DNA from: Streptomyces kronopolitis
GTDB lineage: Bacteria > Actinomycetota > Actinomycetes > Streptomycetales > Streptomycetaceae
Direction: 5' to 3'
Length of the DNA: 64,000 nucleotides
Assembly: GCF_014646275.1 (NCBI RefSeq)
Contig: NZ_BMND01000025.1
Span: 1 to 64,000 of the forward strand
A program made the translations under genes and the position numbers. The notes below the pieces were generated by a model. That model had not been told where the DNA came from. It did no database searches and was given only the letters and a program-made list of their open reading frames with translations. Positions 16,476 through 24,185 of this stretch are shown piece after piece. Every line of letters starts with the position of its first letter. Position 1 is the first letter of the stretch.

Positions 16476-17810
16476 TACCCGTCCCAGCCACCGCCCCGCG
16501 CGCCCGCCCCTCCCCCGTACACACCACCGGCCCCGTACACACCTCCGGCCGGCACACCCGGCCCGCACGAGCCCGCCGCCGCGCCCGCCCGGCGCCGGCT
16601 CGCCCTCTGGCGCAGCAAGACCCTGCGGGCGATCGCCCTGGTCTCGCTGCTCGCGCTGTCCGGCGTGATCATCATCGGCCTGGTCCGCCAGGAGACCGGC
16701 ACCGAGGGCCTGCTGGTCGGCCTCGGCTTGGCCGTCTTCCCCGTACCGCTGCTGATCGCGGCGTTCTGCTGGCTCGACCGCATCGCCCCGGAGCCCTGGC
16801 GCAACCTCGCGTTCGCCTTCGCCTGGGGTGCCTGCGCCGCCGCCCTGGTCGCGCTCCTCGCCAACGGCTTCGCGACCGACTGGCTGGCCGCCAACATCGC
16901 CTCCGCGTCGCCCTCCGAGGCCGAAGCCTGGGGCGCCACGATCATCGCCCCGATCGTCGAGGAACTGGTCAAGGCCGTCGCCGTGGTGGTCGTCTACCGC
17001 TTCCGCCGCCACGACTTCGACGGGATCACGGACGGCATCGTCATCGCCGGCATCACCGCCACCGGCTTCGCCTTCACCGAGAACATCCTCTACCTGGGCA
17101 ACGCCTTCGGCGAGGACCAGTCGATGGGCCACTCCGGCCTGGACTCCCTCACCGCCGGCACCTTCTTCCTCCGCATCATCATCTCCCCCTTCGCCCACCC
17201 CCTCTTCACCATCCTCACCGGCCTCGCGTTCGGCATCGCCGCCACCCGCTACCCCCGCCGCCGCGGCGCCCGCATCGCGCTCGCCGTCCTCGGCCTGCTC
17301 ACCGCCGTCCTGCTGCACGCCATCTGGAACGGCGCCTCTGCCCTCGGCGAGCCCGGCTTCCTCACCGTCTACGGCCTCTTCATGGTCCCGGTGCTCATCG
17401 CCCTGACCTGGCTGGCCGTCTGGGCCCGCAACCAGGAGCTGCTCTCCCTGCGCGGCTACCTCGCCCCGTACGCCACCGCCGGCTGGCTCGACCCCACCGA
17501 ACCCACCGCCCTCTCCTCCCCCAGAACCCGCGCCCTGGCCCGCACCATGACCCGCCGCACCCACGGCCCCGCCGCCGCCCGCGCCGTCACCGAATACACC
17601 ACCACCGCCACCACTCTCTCCTTCCACCGCCGCCGCGCCCACCTCCTGGGCCCCACCCCCGACTTCGTCACCCGCGAACAACACCTGCTGAACCACCTGC
17701 GGCACTACCAGGGGTGGGGACGGGCGGCGCTGGTAGGTGCGCTTCGTACGACGCACCAGCCGTGCGAGTCAGAGCAGTTTCCACGGCACGGCGGGCCCGG
17801 CCGTCAGTAG
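16473..17810 (+). CDS. PrsW family intramembrane metalloprotease
   Basis: The 445-aa protein has a Pro-rich cytoplasmic N-terminus (about 45 residues) and about eight transmembrane segments between residues 50 and 320. It carries the PrsW/CPBP-like motifs EELVKAV (glutamate pair), FAFTENILYL, HPLFTILTGLAFG and LLHAIWNG, whose Glu/His residues bind the catalytic metal. A hydrophilic C-terminal tail follows. B. subtilis PrsW cleaves the anti-sigma factor RsiW; the target here is unknown. The tail end (about the last 25 residues) falls where composition changes into the restriction island, so the C-terminus may have been altered by the insertion. Confidence 0.88.
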   Translation: MYPSQPPPRAPAPPPYTPPAPYTPPAGTPGPHEPAAAPARRRLALWRSKTLRAIALVSLLALSGVIIIGLVRQETGTEGLLVGLGLAVFPVPLLIAAFCWLDRIAPEPWRNLAFAFAWGACAAALVALLANGFATDWLAANIASASPSEAEAWGATIIAPIVEELVKAVAVVVVYRFRRHDFDGITDGIVIAGITATGFAFTENILYLGNAFGEDQSMGHSGLDSLTAGTFFLRIIISPFAHPLFTILTGLAFGIAATRYPRRRGARIALAVLGLLTAVLLHAIWNGASALGEPGFLTVYGLFMVPVLIALTWLAVWARNQELLSLRGYLAPYATAGWLDPTEPTALSSPRTRALARTMTRRTHGPAAARAVTEYTTTATTLSFHRRRAHLLGPTPDFVTREQHLLNHLRHYQGWGRAALVGALRTTHQPCESEQFPRHGGPGRQ

Positions 17811-18172
17811 CGCCGCCATGCCGCTTACGCCCTGCATCCTGTCTGTCGCAACTTCCCTGAGTGCACAACCGGTACCGTCACATGGGAGGCAACAGAGCGA
17901 CAAAAAGCTGTTGATCTGCCAGCGGCCAGGCGCTGACGGCGCTCCCAGGCAGTGCCCGGCCAATCCGGCCAAAGGGCACAGGCTGTCATCATCCGGGGCC
18001 AGCGCGGCAACACTTCGCCACTCATCCGAATCCCGCGGAATCTCGACGGACCGCCTTGGCTGATTCAAGTGGTCCCCCGCTTAGCCGTTGGGATGCTTGA
18101 CCACTCATGCCTTCAGGAATCCATCTGGCTATCCGCCGGCTCCTTTGCTGCCCACACACGTGAGGTCCGTTC
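17811..18172. other. Non-coding left flank of the restriction island
   Basis: I find no supported gene in this 362-bp stretch. Composition drops compared with the preceding gene and short frames lack ribosome sites. It presumably carries the promoter for the NaeI-like gene. A GCCGGC sequence occurs at about 18135, upstream of the endonuclease start. Confidence 0.5.
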
Positions 18173-19135
18173 ATGCTCCCTCTGGACTATTCCGCTGCCG
18201 CGAACGTCTCTGCTGCTTCAGTGGCGGCCGCTGACAGCGAGCTGACGACTGTACGGGAGCGCCTTCTGCGCCTGGACCCTTCCGGGAGCCGCTTCGCCTC
18301 TGTTCTGCGCGACACCATTGACCAGCTCCTCAACGGCGAAGTCACAGGCCGCTACGACTGGACGACGCTGTTCAAAACGGAGAAGACACACGCAGGCACC
18401 GTGGTCGAGATCAATCTGCAACGCGAGTTCAAGTTCAGTGACGGCGTCGACATGGACTACCAGATTGCTGGCATCGACGTCGACTGCAAGTACTCCCAGC
18501 AGTTCGGCGGCTGGATGATCCCGCCCGAAGCCCAGGGTCATCTGTGTCTTCTGGTTTGGGCTGACGACTACAAGAGCCAGTGGAGCGCGGGCTTGATGCG
18601 GATAGAGTCTGCATGGCTCAATGGCGGCAACAACCGTGACATGAAGCTGACAGTGAAGGCTGAGCACCGCAAAAGAATCATGTGGCTGTGGCGGGATGCC
18701 GAGCTGCCCGAAAACGTCCTGCTCCACATGGACGCTGCGGACCGCGCATCTGTGTTCGCGCAGCCATCTGGTCAGGGCCGTCTCAACGAACTCTTCCGCC
18801 GCGTCCAGAAGCGGCGCATCAGCCGTAACGTAGTCCGCACCGTGGCTCAGCAGAAGGACTACATGAAGCGTGTGCGAGGCAATGGCGGCTCGCGGTCAGC
18901 GCTCCGGGACGAGGGAATCCTCATCATGGGCGACTACGCAAGCCACCGGAGGATTGCAGCCGGGCTGGAGATTCCAGTTCCTGGAGAAGGTGAGTTCGTC
19001 AGCGTGCGGGTCGCCAGGATTCCAGCGGAACACACCAGCCGCCCGAGTATCGTTCTCGACGGTCAGCGATGGGCCTGCGCATCGGCACAAGACGCCCAGC
19101 AGACAGCGCCCGCCCTCCCTTCACACACCAAATAG
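18173..19135 (+). CDS. NaeI-family type II restriction endonuclease
   Basis: The 320-aa product aligns along its length with remembered NaeI (317 aa; GCC^GGC, type IIE). The endonuclease residues correspond one to one: E79, D95, D104 and K106, in VEINL and DVDCK (NaeI E70, D86, D95, K97). The C-terminal CAP-like DNA-binding half, with FRRV...RNVVRTVAQQ.DYMKRVRG, is also present. The NaeI ligase-like loop with Leu43 (LYDG) reads LLNG here, so Leu52 is kept but the Asp is Asn. NaeI needs a second effector site. ATG 18173 has GAGG 7 nt upstream. The NgoMIV-like gene starts 17 bp after the stop. Confidence 0.9.
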   Translation: MLPLDYSAAANVSAASVAAADSELTTVRERLLRLDPSGSRFASVLRDTIDQLLNGEVTGRYDWTTLFKTEKTHAGTVVEINLQREFKFSDGVDMDYQIAGIDVDCKYSQQFGGWMIPPEAQGHLCLLVWADDYKSQWSAGLMRIESAWLNGGNNRDMKLTVKAEHRKRIMWLWRDAELPENVLLHMDAADRASVFAQPSGQGRLNELFRRVQKRRISRNVVRTVAQQKDYMKRVRGNGGSRSALRDEGILIMGDYASHRRIAAGLEIPVPGEGEFVSVRVARIPAEHTSRPSIVLDGQRWACASAQDAQQTAPALPSHTK

Positions 19136-19152
19136 CCGAGGAGCCATCAGAC

Positions 19153-19905
19153 ATGACCTCCCCCTTCACCGAACACCTCCTCGGCTGGAAGAAAGCCGAC
19201 AAAACCGGCCGGGTCGTGCCCAATTTCGCCGACTCTGACAATGAGCAGTCGATAGCGCTGGCGGGCGCCATGCTCGACCACCTCGGATTCACCCGGTCGC
19301 TGACCGAAGGGCTGCCACCCAAGCCCGGGACCGTACTGGAACACCGGGTCAGGGACGACCTTTCAACCTCACTGCGGAACATCGACCCCTCCCGCCCCTG
19401 GCAGCTTGACCGCAAAGCGATCGTGACATCGTTTGCTCAGTATTCCCACTTGCGCCGCGTCGACGATCTGGTCAAGCAGAGCCAGGAACTGCGTGTGGCG
19501 ATCGGCCGGGACTACCTGATCAAGCCTGACGTGACAGTGGGACTTGAAGCGCCAGATTCCCGCACCGACGGGCCTTTTCTTCACGCAGCCGTTTCCTGTA
19601 AGTGGACGATCCGGTCGGACCGAGTCCAGAACATCAGGCACGAATTCATTCAGATGATCCGGCATCGCAGGGGCCGTCAGCCGCACCTTGTGACAGTCAC
19701 CGCCGAGCCGATGCCCAGCCGTATCGCTGCTATCGCACGGGGCACGGGGGAAGTTGATGCGGTCTATCACATAGCGTTCGAATCACTAGCGCATGCCGTG
19801 GCGACAAGAGGCACCGCGCAGCAGCAAGATGACTGGACGGAGTGCGTGGAGCAGCGCCGGGTGCTCCCCTACAAGGAACTGGCGACCACTCTGGTTCGCT
19901 GGTAA
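19153..19905 (+). CDS. NgoMIV-family type II restriction endonuclease
   Basis: The 250-aa product resembles NgoMIV (G^CCGGC; about 286 aa, type IIF tetramer). The PD-(D/E)XK variant SCK is present at 148-150, Asp126 lies upstream in KPDVTV, and Glu164 follows 14 residues after Lys150, the same spacing as K187/E201 in NgoMIV. The distance from Asp to SCK is shorter than in NgoMIV, accounting for much of the length difference. ATG 19153 has GAGGAG upstream and follows the NaeI-like stop by 17 bp, so the two are co-transcribed. If specificity is conserved, it cuts the same hexamer as its neighbour with a different stagger. Confidence 0.85.
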   Translation: MTSPFTEHLLGWKKADKTGRVVPNFADSDNEQSIALAGAMLDHLGFTRSLTEGLPPKPGTVLEHRVRDDLSTSLRNIDPSRPWQLDRKAIVTSFAQYSHLRRVDDLVKQSQELRVAIGRDYLIKPDVTVGLEAPDSRTDGPFLHAAVSCKWTIRSDRVQNIRHEFIQMIRHRRGRQPHLVTVTAEPMPSRIAAIARGTGEVDAVYHIAFESLAHAVATRGTAQQQDDWTECVEQRRVLPYKELATTLVRW

Positions 19906-19934
19906 ACGGACAGAAGGCTCCTGGAGTTTCATAG

Positions 19935-20396
19935 ATGCACAAGTCACCCGACGATCACTGGTCGCCGCCCAGTGGCTCCTGGGCTTCCTCGGCTGCCCGT
20001 CGTAGGAACATGCAGGCGATCAAAAGCCGGGACACCGAACCTGAGCGGCTGATCCGTCGGCTGGTGCATGCAAAGGGGCTTCGCTACCGGGTCGCAGCAA
20101 AGCCCCTACCTGACCTCCGCCGGACGGCTGACATGGTCTTCCGCCCGGCAAAGGTCGCGGTATTCATCGACGGCTGCTATTGGCATGGCTGTCCTGAACA
20201 CTATGTCCCACCGAAGACCAACTCCGGGTACTGGTCAGACAAGGTGGCGAGGAACATCGCGCGCGACCGGGACACTGATCAGCGTCTCAGCGAAGCCGGC
20301 TGGACCGTACTCCGTTTCTGGGAGCACGAGTCACCGGACGCCTGCGCTCTCCAGATTGCCGCGGTGGTCAGCAGGCTTCGCGCCAGGCGGGCATGA
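19935..20396 (+). CDS. vsr: Very short patch repair endonuclease (Vsr)
   Basis: The 153-aa protein has the Vsr core: RRRNMQAIKSRDTEPE at the start, ADMVFRPAKVAVFIDGCYWHGCPEH (catalytic Asp66, zinc Cys81/Cys86 and His84, a region rather than a quoted motif) and PKTNSGYW. Vsr nicks 5' of the T in T:G mismatches made by deamination of 5-methylcytosine, protecting methylated sites from C-to-T mutation. This fits the C5 methyltransferase encoded convergently. The last 66 bp overlap the 3' end of that gene on the opposite strand. The first about 20 residues are unusual, and GTG/ATG starts further in (for example at Met26) are possible. Confidence 0.92.
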   Translation: MHKSPDDHWSPPSGSWASSAARRRNMQAIKSRDTEPERLIRRLVHAKGLRYRVAAKPLPDLRRTADMVFRPAKVAVFIDGCYWHGCPEHYVPPKTNSGYWSDKVARNIARDRDTDQRLSEAGWTVLRFWEHESPDACALQIAAVVSRLRARRA

Positions 20397-21515
20397 GGGG
20401 GCAGGAACATCGGGCAGGCCTGCCTGCCCCTTCTCCGCCGTGCCCCTCACCTGCCCAGCCTTCAGCGCGGCGAGGATCTGTTCCCCGACAGCCCTTGCGA
20501 CTGGCGGCGGGAACGCATTGCCAACCTGCCGGTAGGTTGCGGTCTTGCGACCTGGGAACTGCCATTCCTCTGGGAAGCCCTGGATAAGGGCAGCCTGACT
20601 CACTGTGAGCTTTGGGCCGCGCTCCGCATACAGGTCACGCTCCGGATCCTTGAGTTCGGCCGGCTCATTGGCGACACCCAGGCCGCAGACTCCGAGCTTC
20701 CGCCATGCTTCCTTCGCGCGCGTCGGACCAAGGTCGGCCCCGCCGTGCTTCTTGGAGCCGCCGACCAGTGTCGGAGCCACGGTGCCCAGTTCAGCTCGAT
20801 CGCGCCACTTCTTGTAGGCGCTTTCCCAGCGCTCCGCGTAAGCCCCCTCCCACCGCGGGTGCTCACCGCTCGCCCGGAAGCGCTGGAGCATCGAAGGAGC
20901 CAGTGCCTCAGCCACAGTGATCAGCTGCAGCTTCCCCGGCTCAGTCCAGACAAAGTGCCGGGCGTAGTCCTCGCGCATGGCAACGAGGATGGCTCTCGGC
21001 CGGAGCTGCGGTACCCCGTAGTCACAGGCTTCCAGGACCTTCCAGTAGCAGATCGTGTAGCCCGCCTCTTCGAGGCGCTTCCGGATCACGTTTTCGCGGT
21101 AGTGCTCGAACTTCTGGTCCAGCAGGCCCCGCACATTCTCGATCATCACAGCCTTGGGCTGCAGCTCGGCGACCAGATCGAGCATGGTGGGGAACAGATC
21201 CCGCTCGTCGTCCTGGCCAAGCTGCTTGCCGGCGACGGAAAACGGCGGGCAGGGGACTCCGCCGGCAAGGAGATCTAGCTCCCCGGGCTCCAGCCCCAGC
21301 CTCGCCGGGTCGAAGTCCGTGAGATCGGCTTCGATGACCTCACAGCCGTCCCACTCCGGGTTGCCCTCAACATTCCGCCTGAGGGTCGTGCAGGCACTGG
21401 CATCAATCTCGATCAGCGCACGGTGCTTGAACCCCGCCTTGTGCAGGCCTACGGCCTGACCTCCGGCGCCTGCGCAGATCTCCACCGAGGTGAATGTGGA
21501 CTCAGTGCGGGTCAT
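20331..21515 (-). CDS. DNA (cytosine-5) methyltransferase of the GCCGGC-type system
   Basis: The 394-aa C5-MTase carries all main motifs: I (EICAGAGGQAVGLHKAGF), IV (GGVPCPPFS, catalytic Cys89), VI (ENVRG), VIII (QLRPRAI) and X (YRQVGNAFPPPVA). A variable target-recognition region lies between about 215 and 325. It methylates one cytosine of the recognition site, protecting host DNA. The prediction of GCCGGC rests on its two endonuclease neighbours, not on its own TRD. ATG 21515 has GGAGG 6 nt upstream; the longer open frame has none. It is convergent with and overlapping vsr, and divergent from the HNH gene. Confidence 0.92.
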   Translation of the reverse strand: MTRTESTFTSVEICAGAGGQAVGLHKAGFKHRALIEIDASACTTLRRNVEGNPEWDGCEVIEADLTDFDPARLGLEPGELDLLAGGVPCPPFSVAGKQLGQDDERDLFPTMLDLVAELQPKAVMIENVRGLLDQKFEHYRENVIRKRLEEAGYTICYWKVLEACDYGVPQLRPRAILVAMREDYARHFVWTEPGKLQLITVAEALAPSMLQRFRASGEHPRWEGAYAERWESAYKKWRDRAELGTVAPTLVGGSKKHGGADLGPTRAKEAWRKLGVCGLGVANEPAELKDPERDLYAERGPKLTVSQAALIQGFPEEWQFPGRKTATYRQVGNAFPPPVARAVGEQILAALKAGQVRGTAEKGQAGLPDVPAPSCPPGAKPADHRGNLESAGVR

Positions 21516-21676
21516 GCACCCTCCTTCCAGACTTGCCACGGCGGACACTCTTTGCGATCCGCCCTTACAGAGGGTGACAGACCCCACTGACAATTCGTCT
21601 CCGCCAAGTGTGCGGCACACTCCGCCTTGATCAGATCACCCCACACACCACAACGAACACCCATACGATATTGCCT

Positions 21677-22426
21677 ATGCGGAGCCCGTCGTGGATGTGG
21701 GATGAGTTGCTGCTGGCGTGCGCTCTAGTCGTGGAGAACGGCTGGAGAGAACTCCGGGAAGGCGACTGGCGTGTCGACGAACTGTCCAATCTGCTGCGCT
21801 CGCTGCCGCTTCACGGCGACAAGGCTCGAAGCATCCCCGGGTTCCGGTCCACCGGCAGCGTGAGCCGTAAGACCACCGACCTGGCCACGAACCACCCCTC
21901 ATACCAGGGGAAGGCCACCAGGTGCGGCCGCCTCGACCACGAGATGATTGCCCGGTTCACCGCGGACCCAGTCACCATGCTCAAGGCCGCGAAAGCCATC
22001 GAGGCCGGGATCAGCTCTGGAGAACTCGCACGGATCCCAGAGCAGCCGGACGAAGTAGCAGAAGACGGTGCCACCGCGCTCGAAGGCCGCCTTCTCGCAC
22101 GGTGGACCCTCGCCCGCGAGCGGAACCCCAAGCTCCGCCAACGCAAGATCGACAGAGCGCGCCGCATAGGGCAGCCCCTCCAGTGCGAAGTCTGTGACTT
22201 CCACTTCGGACGCTTCTACGGTGGTCTCGGCAAGGACTACATCGAAGTGCATCATGTGACACCCCTCCACGTCTCAGGGCCTTGTGAGACCAAGCTCGAA
22301 GACCTTGCGCTCCTGCGCTCCAACTGCCATCGCATGTGCCACAGGAACCACGCCGGCGAATCGTGGCGTACGCCCGGGATGCTGCGTGCCATGATCACGG
22401 AAAGTGGTGCGTCCAGGCGTCCGTAG
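21677..22426 (+). CDS. McrA-like HNH endonuclease
   Basis: The 249-aa protein has an N-terminal domain (about 1-105; MWDELLLACALV, FRSTGSVSRKTTDLATNHP) like the head domain of McrA/ScoMcrA-type enzymes, which usually reads WDEL...FRN..GV..K. The C-terminal HNH nuclease has CEVCDFHFG, IEVHHVTPLH and LLRSNCHRMCHR, giving a zinc-bound beta-beta-alpha-metal fold. Such enzymes often cut modified DNA (type IV restriction) or serve as restriction partners. Its position, divergent from a C5 methyltransferase by 161 bp, raises the question how host methylation is tolerated. ATG 21677 is the first start in a convincing context; 21608 is possible. Confidence 0.75.
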   Translation: MRSPSWMWDELLLACALVVENGWRELREGDWRVDELSNLLRSLPLHGDKARSIPGFRSTGSVSRKTTDLATNHPSYQGKATRCGRLDHEMIARFTADPVTMLKAAKAIEAGISSGELARIPEQPDEVAEDGATALEGRLLARWTLARERNPKLRQRKIDRARRIGQPLQCEVCDFHFGRFYGGLGKDYIEVHHVTPLHVSGPCETKLEDLALLRSNCHRMCHRNHAGESWRTPGMLRAMITESGASRRP

Positions 22427-22595
22427 AAACTGCCTCAGCTGTCGAGCGGACTGCAGAAGGTCCCTGGCCCGGCCAGCACTCGGACCTGAGGGAGTAACTG
22501 GGCCAGAGCATTCAACCTGCCCCAATCCAGATCACCGGAACTCTACCGACCGGCGACGTACAGTCGGGAGTACTTATCGGATGCGGAGGTCCCCC

Positions 22596-22901
22596 ATGAC
22601 CGGCGTACCGACAGGCGTGATCGCCGCAACCGGCCTGCTGGGTGGATATGCTGTGGCCCGGTGGACCAAGAAGCGGCCGCTCGGTGGGGTGGCGCTTGCT
22701 GCCGCCGGGGTCGTGGCGGCCAAGGGGTGGCGGCAGAAGGCGGGGAATGCGACGGCGGCGGCGCTGAGTGGCGCGTATGTGGTGGCGTTTGTCGGGTCGC
22801 ATCCGTTGGCGAAGAAGATCGGGGCGTGGCCTTCGGTGGGTGCGGTGGCGGGTGGGTTGGCCGCGGCGTCGTGGGCAGTGGTGGACCGCCGGCAGGGGTG
22901 A
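22596..22901 (+). CDS. Small membrane protein
   Basis: The 101-aa protein has three or four short hydrophobic stretches (VIAATGLLGGYAVA, GGVALAAAGVVAA, ATAAALSGAYVVAFVG, VGAVAGGLAAASWAVV). ATG 22596 is preceded by GGAGG at 7 nt spacing. Codon use returns to the high-GC pattern, so it belongs to the core chromosome right of the restriction island. I do not recognise a family with a known function; membrane location is inferred from hydrophobicity only. Confidence 0.75.
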   Translation: MTGVPTGVIAATGLLGGYAVARWTKKRPLGGVALAAAGVVAAKGWRQKAGNATAAALSGAYVVAFVGSHPLAKKIGAWPSVGAVAGGLAAASWAVVDRRQG

Positions 22902-22995
22902 GGCCGGAGCACGGGGCTGGGCCGGAGCACGGGGCGGGGTCGGCCGGTTGTTCCGGCCGGCCGGCCCCGGCCCCGGCCCGTGGGTGGCTCGTGGA

Positions 22996-23961
22996 TCAGG
23001 CCGATGCCTCGTTCAGCAGGGTGAGTTCGGCGTCGGTGAGCGTCAGGTCGCCGACTGCCAGCAGGGCCGGGAGCTGCTCGACCGTGCGGGCGCTGGCGAT
23101 CGGGGCCGCGACGGTGGGGCGGGCGGCGAGCCAGGCCAGGGCGACGGTGGCGACCTCGGCCTCGTGGGCGGCGGCGACGGTGTCGAGGGCCCGCAGGACG
23201 CGCAGGCCCCGGTCGGTGTCCAGGTGCTTGGCGGCGGCACCGGAGCGGGCGCTGTCGGTGAGGGTGCCCGGGCGGTACTTGCCGGTCAGGAAGCCGGAGG
23301 CGAGGGCGTAGTACGGCACCGCCGCCACGTTGTTGCGGGCGGCCACGTCGGCGAGTTCACCCTCGTAGGTGTCGCGGGAGACCAGGTTGTAGTGCGGCTG
23401 GAGGGCGACGTAGCGGGCCAGGCCCTCGCGGTCGGAGAACGCCAGCGACTCCGTCAGGCGCTGCGCCGAGATGTTGGAGGCGGCGATCTCGCGGACCTTG
23501 CCGGCCCGGACGAGGTCGTCGAGGGCCGTGAGGAACTCCCCGACCTCGACCGATTCGTCGTCGTAGTGGGTGTAGTAGAGGTCGATGTAGTCGGTGCGCA
23601 GGCGGGTCAGGGAGTCGTCGACCGCGGTCTTGATCGTCGCGGCGGACAGGCCCTTGAGGTCCGGGTGGGCACCGACCTTGGTGGCGATGACGACGTCGGA
23701 GCGGTTGCCGCGTGAGGCCAGCCAGTTGCCGATGACGGTCTCGGACTCGCCGCCCTTGTTGCCCGGGACCCACGCCGAGTAGACGTCGGCGGTGTCGATG
23801 AAGTTGCCGCCGCCGGCCACATACGCGTCGAGCACGGCGAACGACTCGGCCTCGTCGGCCGTCCAGCCGAAGACGTTGCCGCCCAGGGAGAGCGGGGAGA
23901 CCGAGAGCGAACCGAGGGACTTGGGGCTGCGGGGGGCGTGGGGGCCCTGAGACGTGGTCAT
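22996..23961 (-). CDS. Aldo/keto reductase
   Basis: The 321-aa NADPH-dependent reductase of the AKR superfamily is a TIM barrel. Catalytic residues are in FIDTADVYS (Asp/Tyr), VVIATKVG (Lys) and YIDLYYTHYDD (His). The NADP-binding end is WLAARPTVAAPIASARTVEQL. It is close to the YghZ/general stress AKR group. ATG 23961 has no strong ribosome site. Substrate unknown. It is convergent with the small membrane protein and followed upstream by the M23 peptidase gene on the same strand. Confidence 0.9.
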   Translation of the reverse strand: MTTSQGPHAPRSPKSLGSLSVSPLSLGGNVFGWTADEAESFAVLDAYVAGGGNFIDTADVYSAWVPGNKGGESETVIGNWLASRGNRSDVVIATKVGAHPDLKGLSAATIKTAVDDSLTRLRTDYIDLYYTHYDDESVEVGEFLTALDDLVRAGKVREIAASNISAQRLTESLAFSDREGLARYVALQPHYNLVSRDTYEGELADVAARNNVAAVPYYALASGFLTGKYRPGTLTDSARSGAAAKHLDTDRGLRVLRALDTVAAAHEAEVATVALAWLAARPTVAAPIASARTVEQLPALLAVGDLTLTDAELTLLNEASA

Positions 23962-24185
23962 GCGTGGTTTCAACGTCACGGGGGCGGAAGCTATTCCTGG
24001 GGCCGGGGGGCCTCGCAACTACCGGGAGGCCTCGCGACGACCGGGTAGCCGGAGCCGCGCGCCACAGCCCGACGGCCCCCGCGTCACAGCCCGAGACCGC
24101 CAAAACCGTGTTCCTGCCGCCAGGACCGTGCCCCGGCCCCGCGGCCCGACCCCCGCGCCCGACACCGCCCCCACCCGCAGCGGCG

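Larger units (their letters stand above)
17811..22500. other. Restriction-modification island
   Basis: Five genes (NaeI-like, NgoMIV-like, Vsr, C5 methyltransferase, HNH nuclease) lie between two genes that, by recalled synteny, are close neighbours in S. coelicolor. The composition is visibly less GC-rich than both sides, consistent with horizontal acquisition. No integrase, transposase or flanking direct repeat was found, so the mode of insertion is unclear. Confidence 0.7.

Noticed and set aside
17811..18172. tRNA or att site as entry point of the restriction island
   Set aside because: No tRNA-like fold or direct repeat with the right flank could be found by eye.
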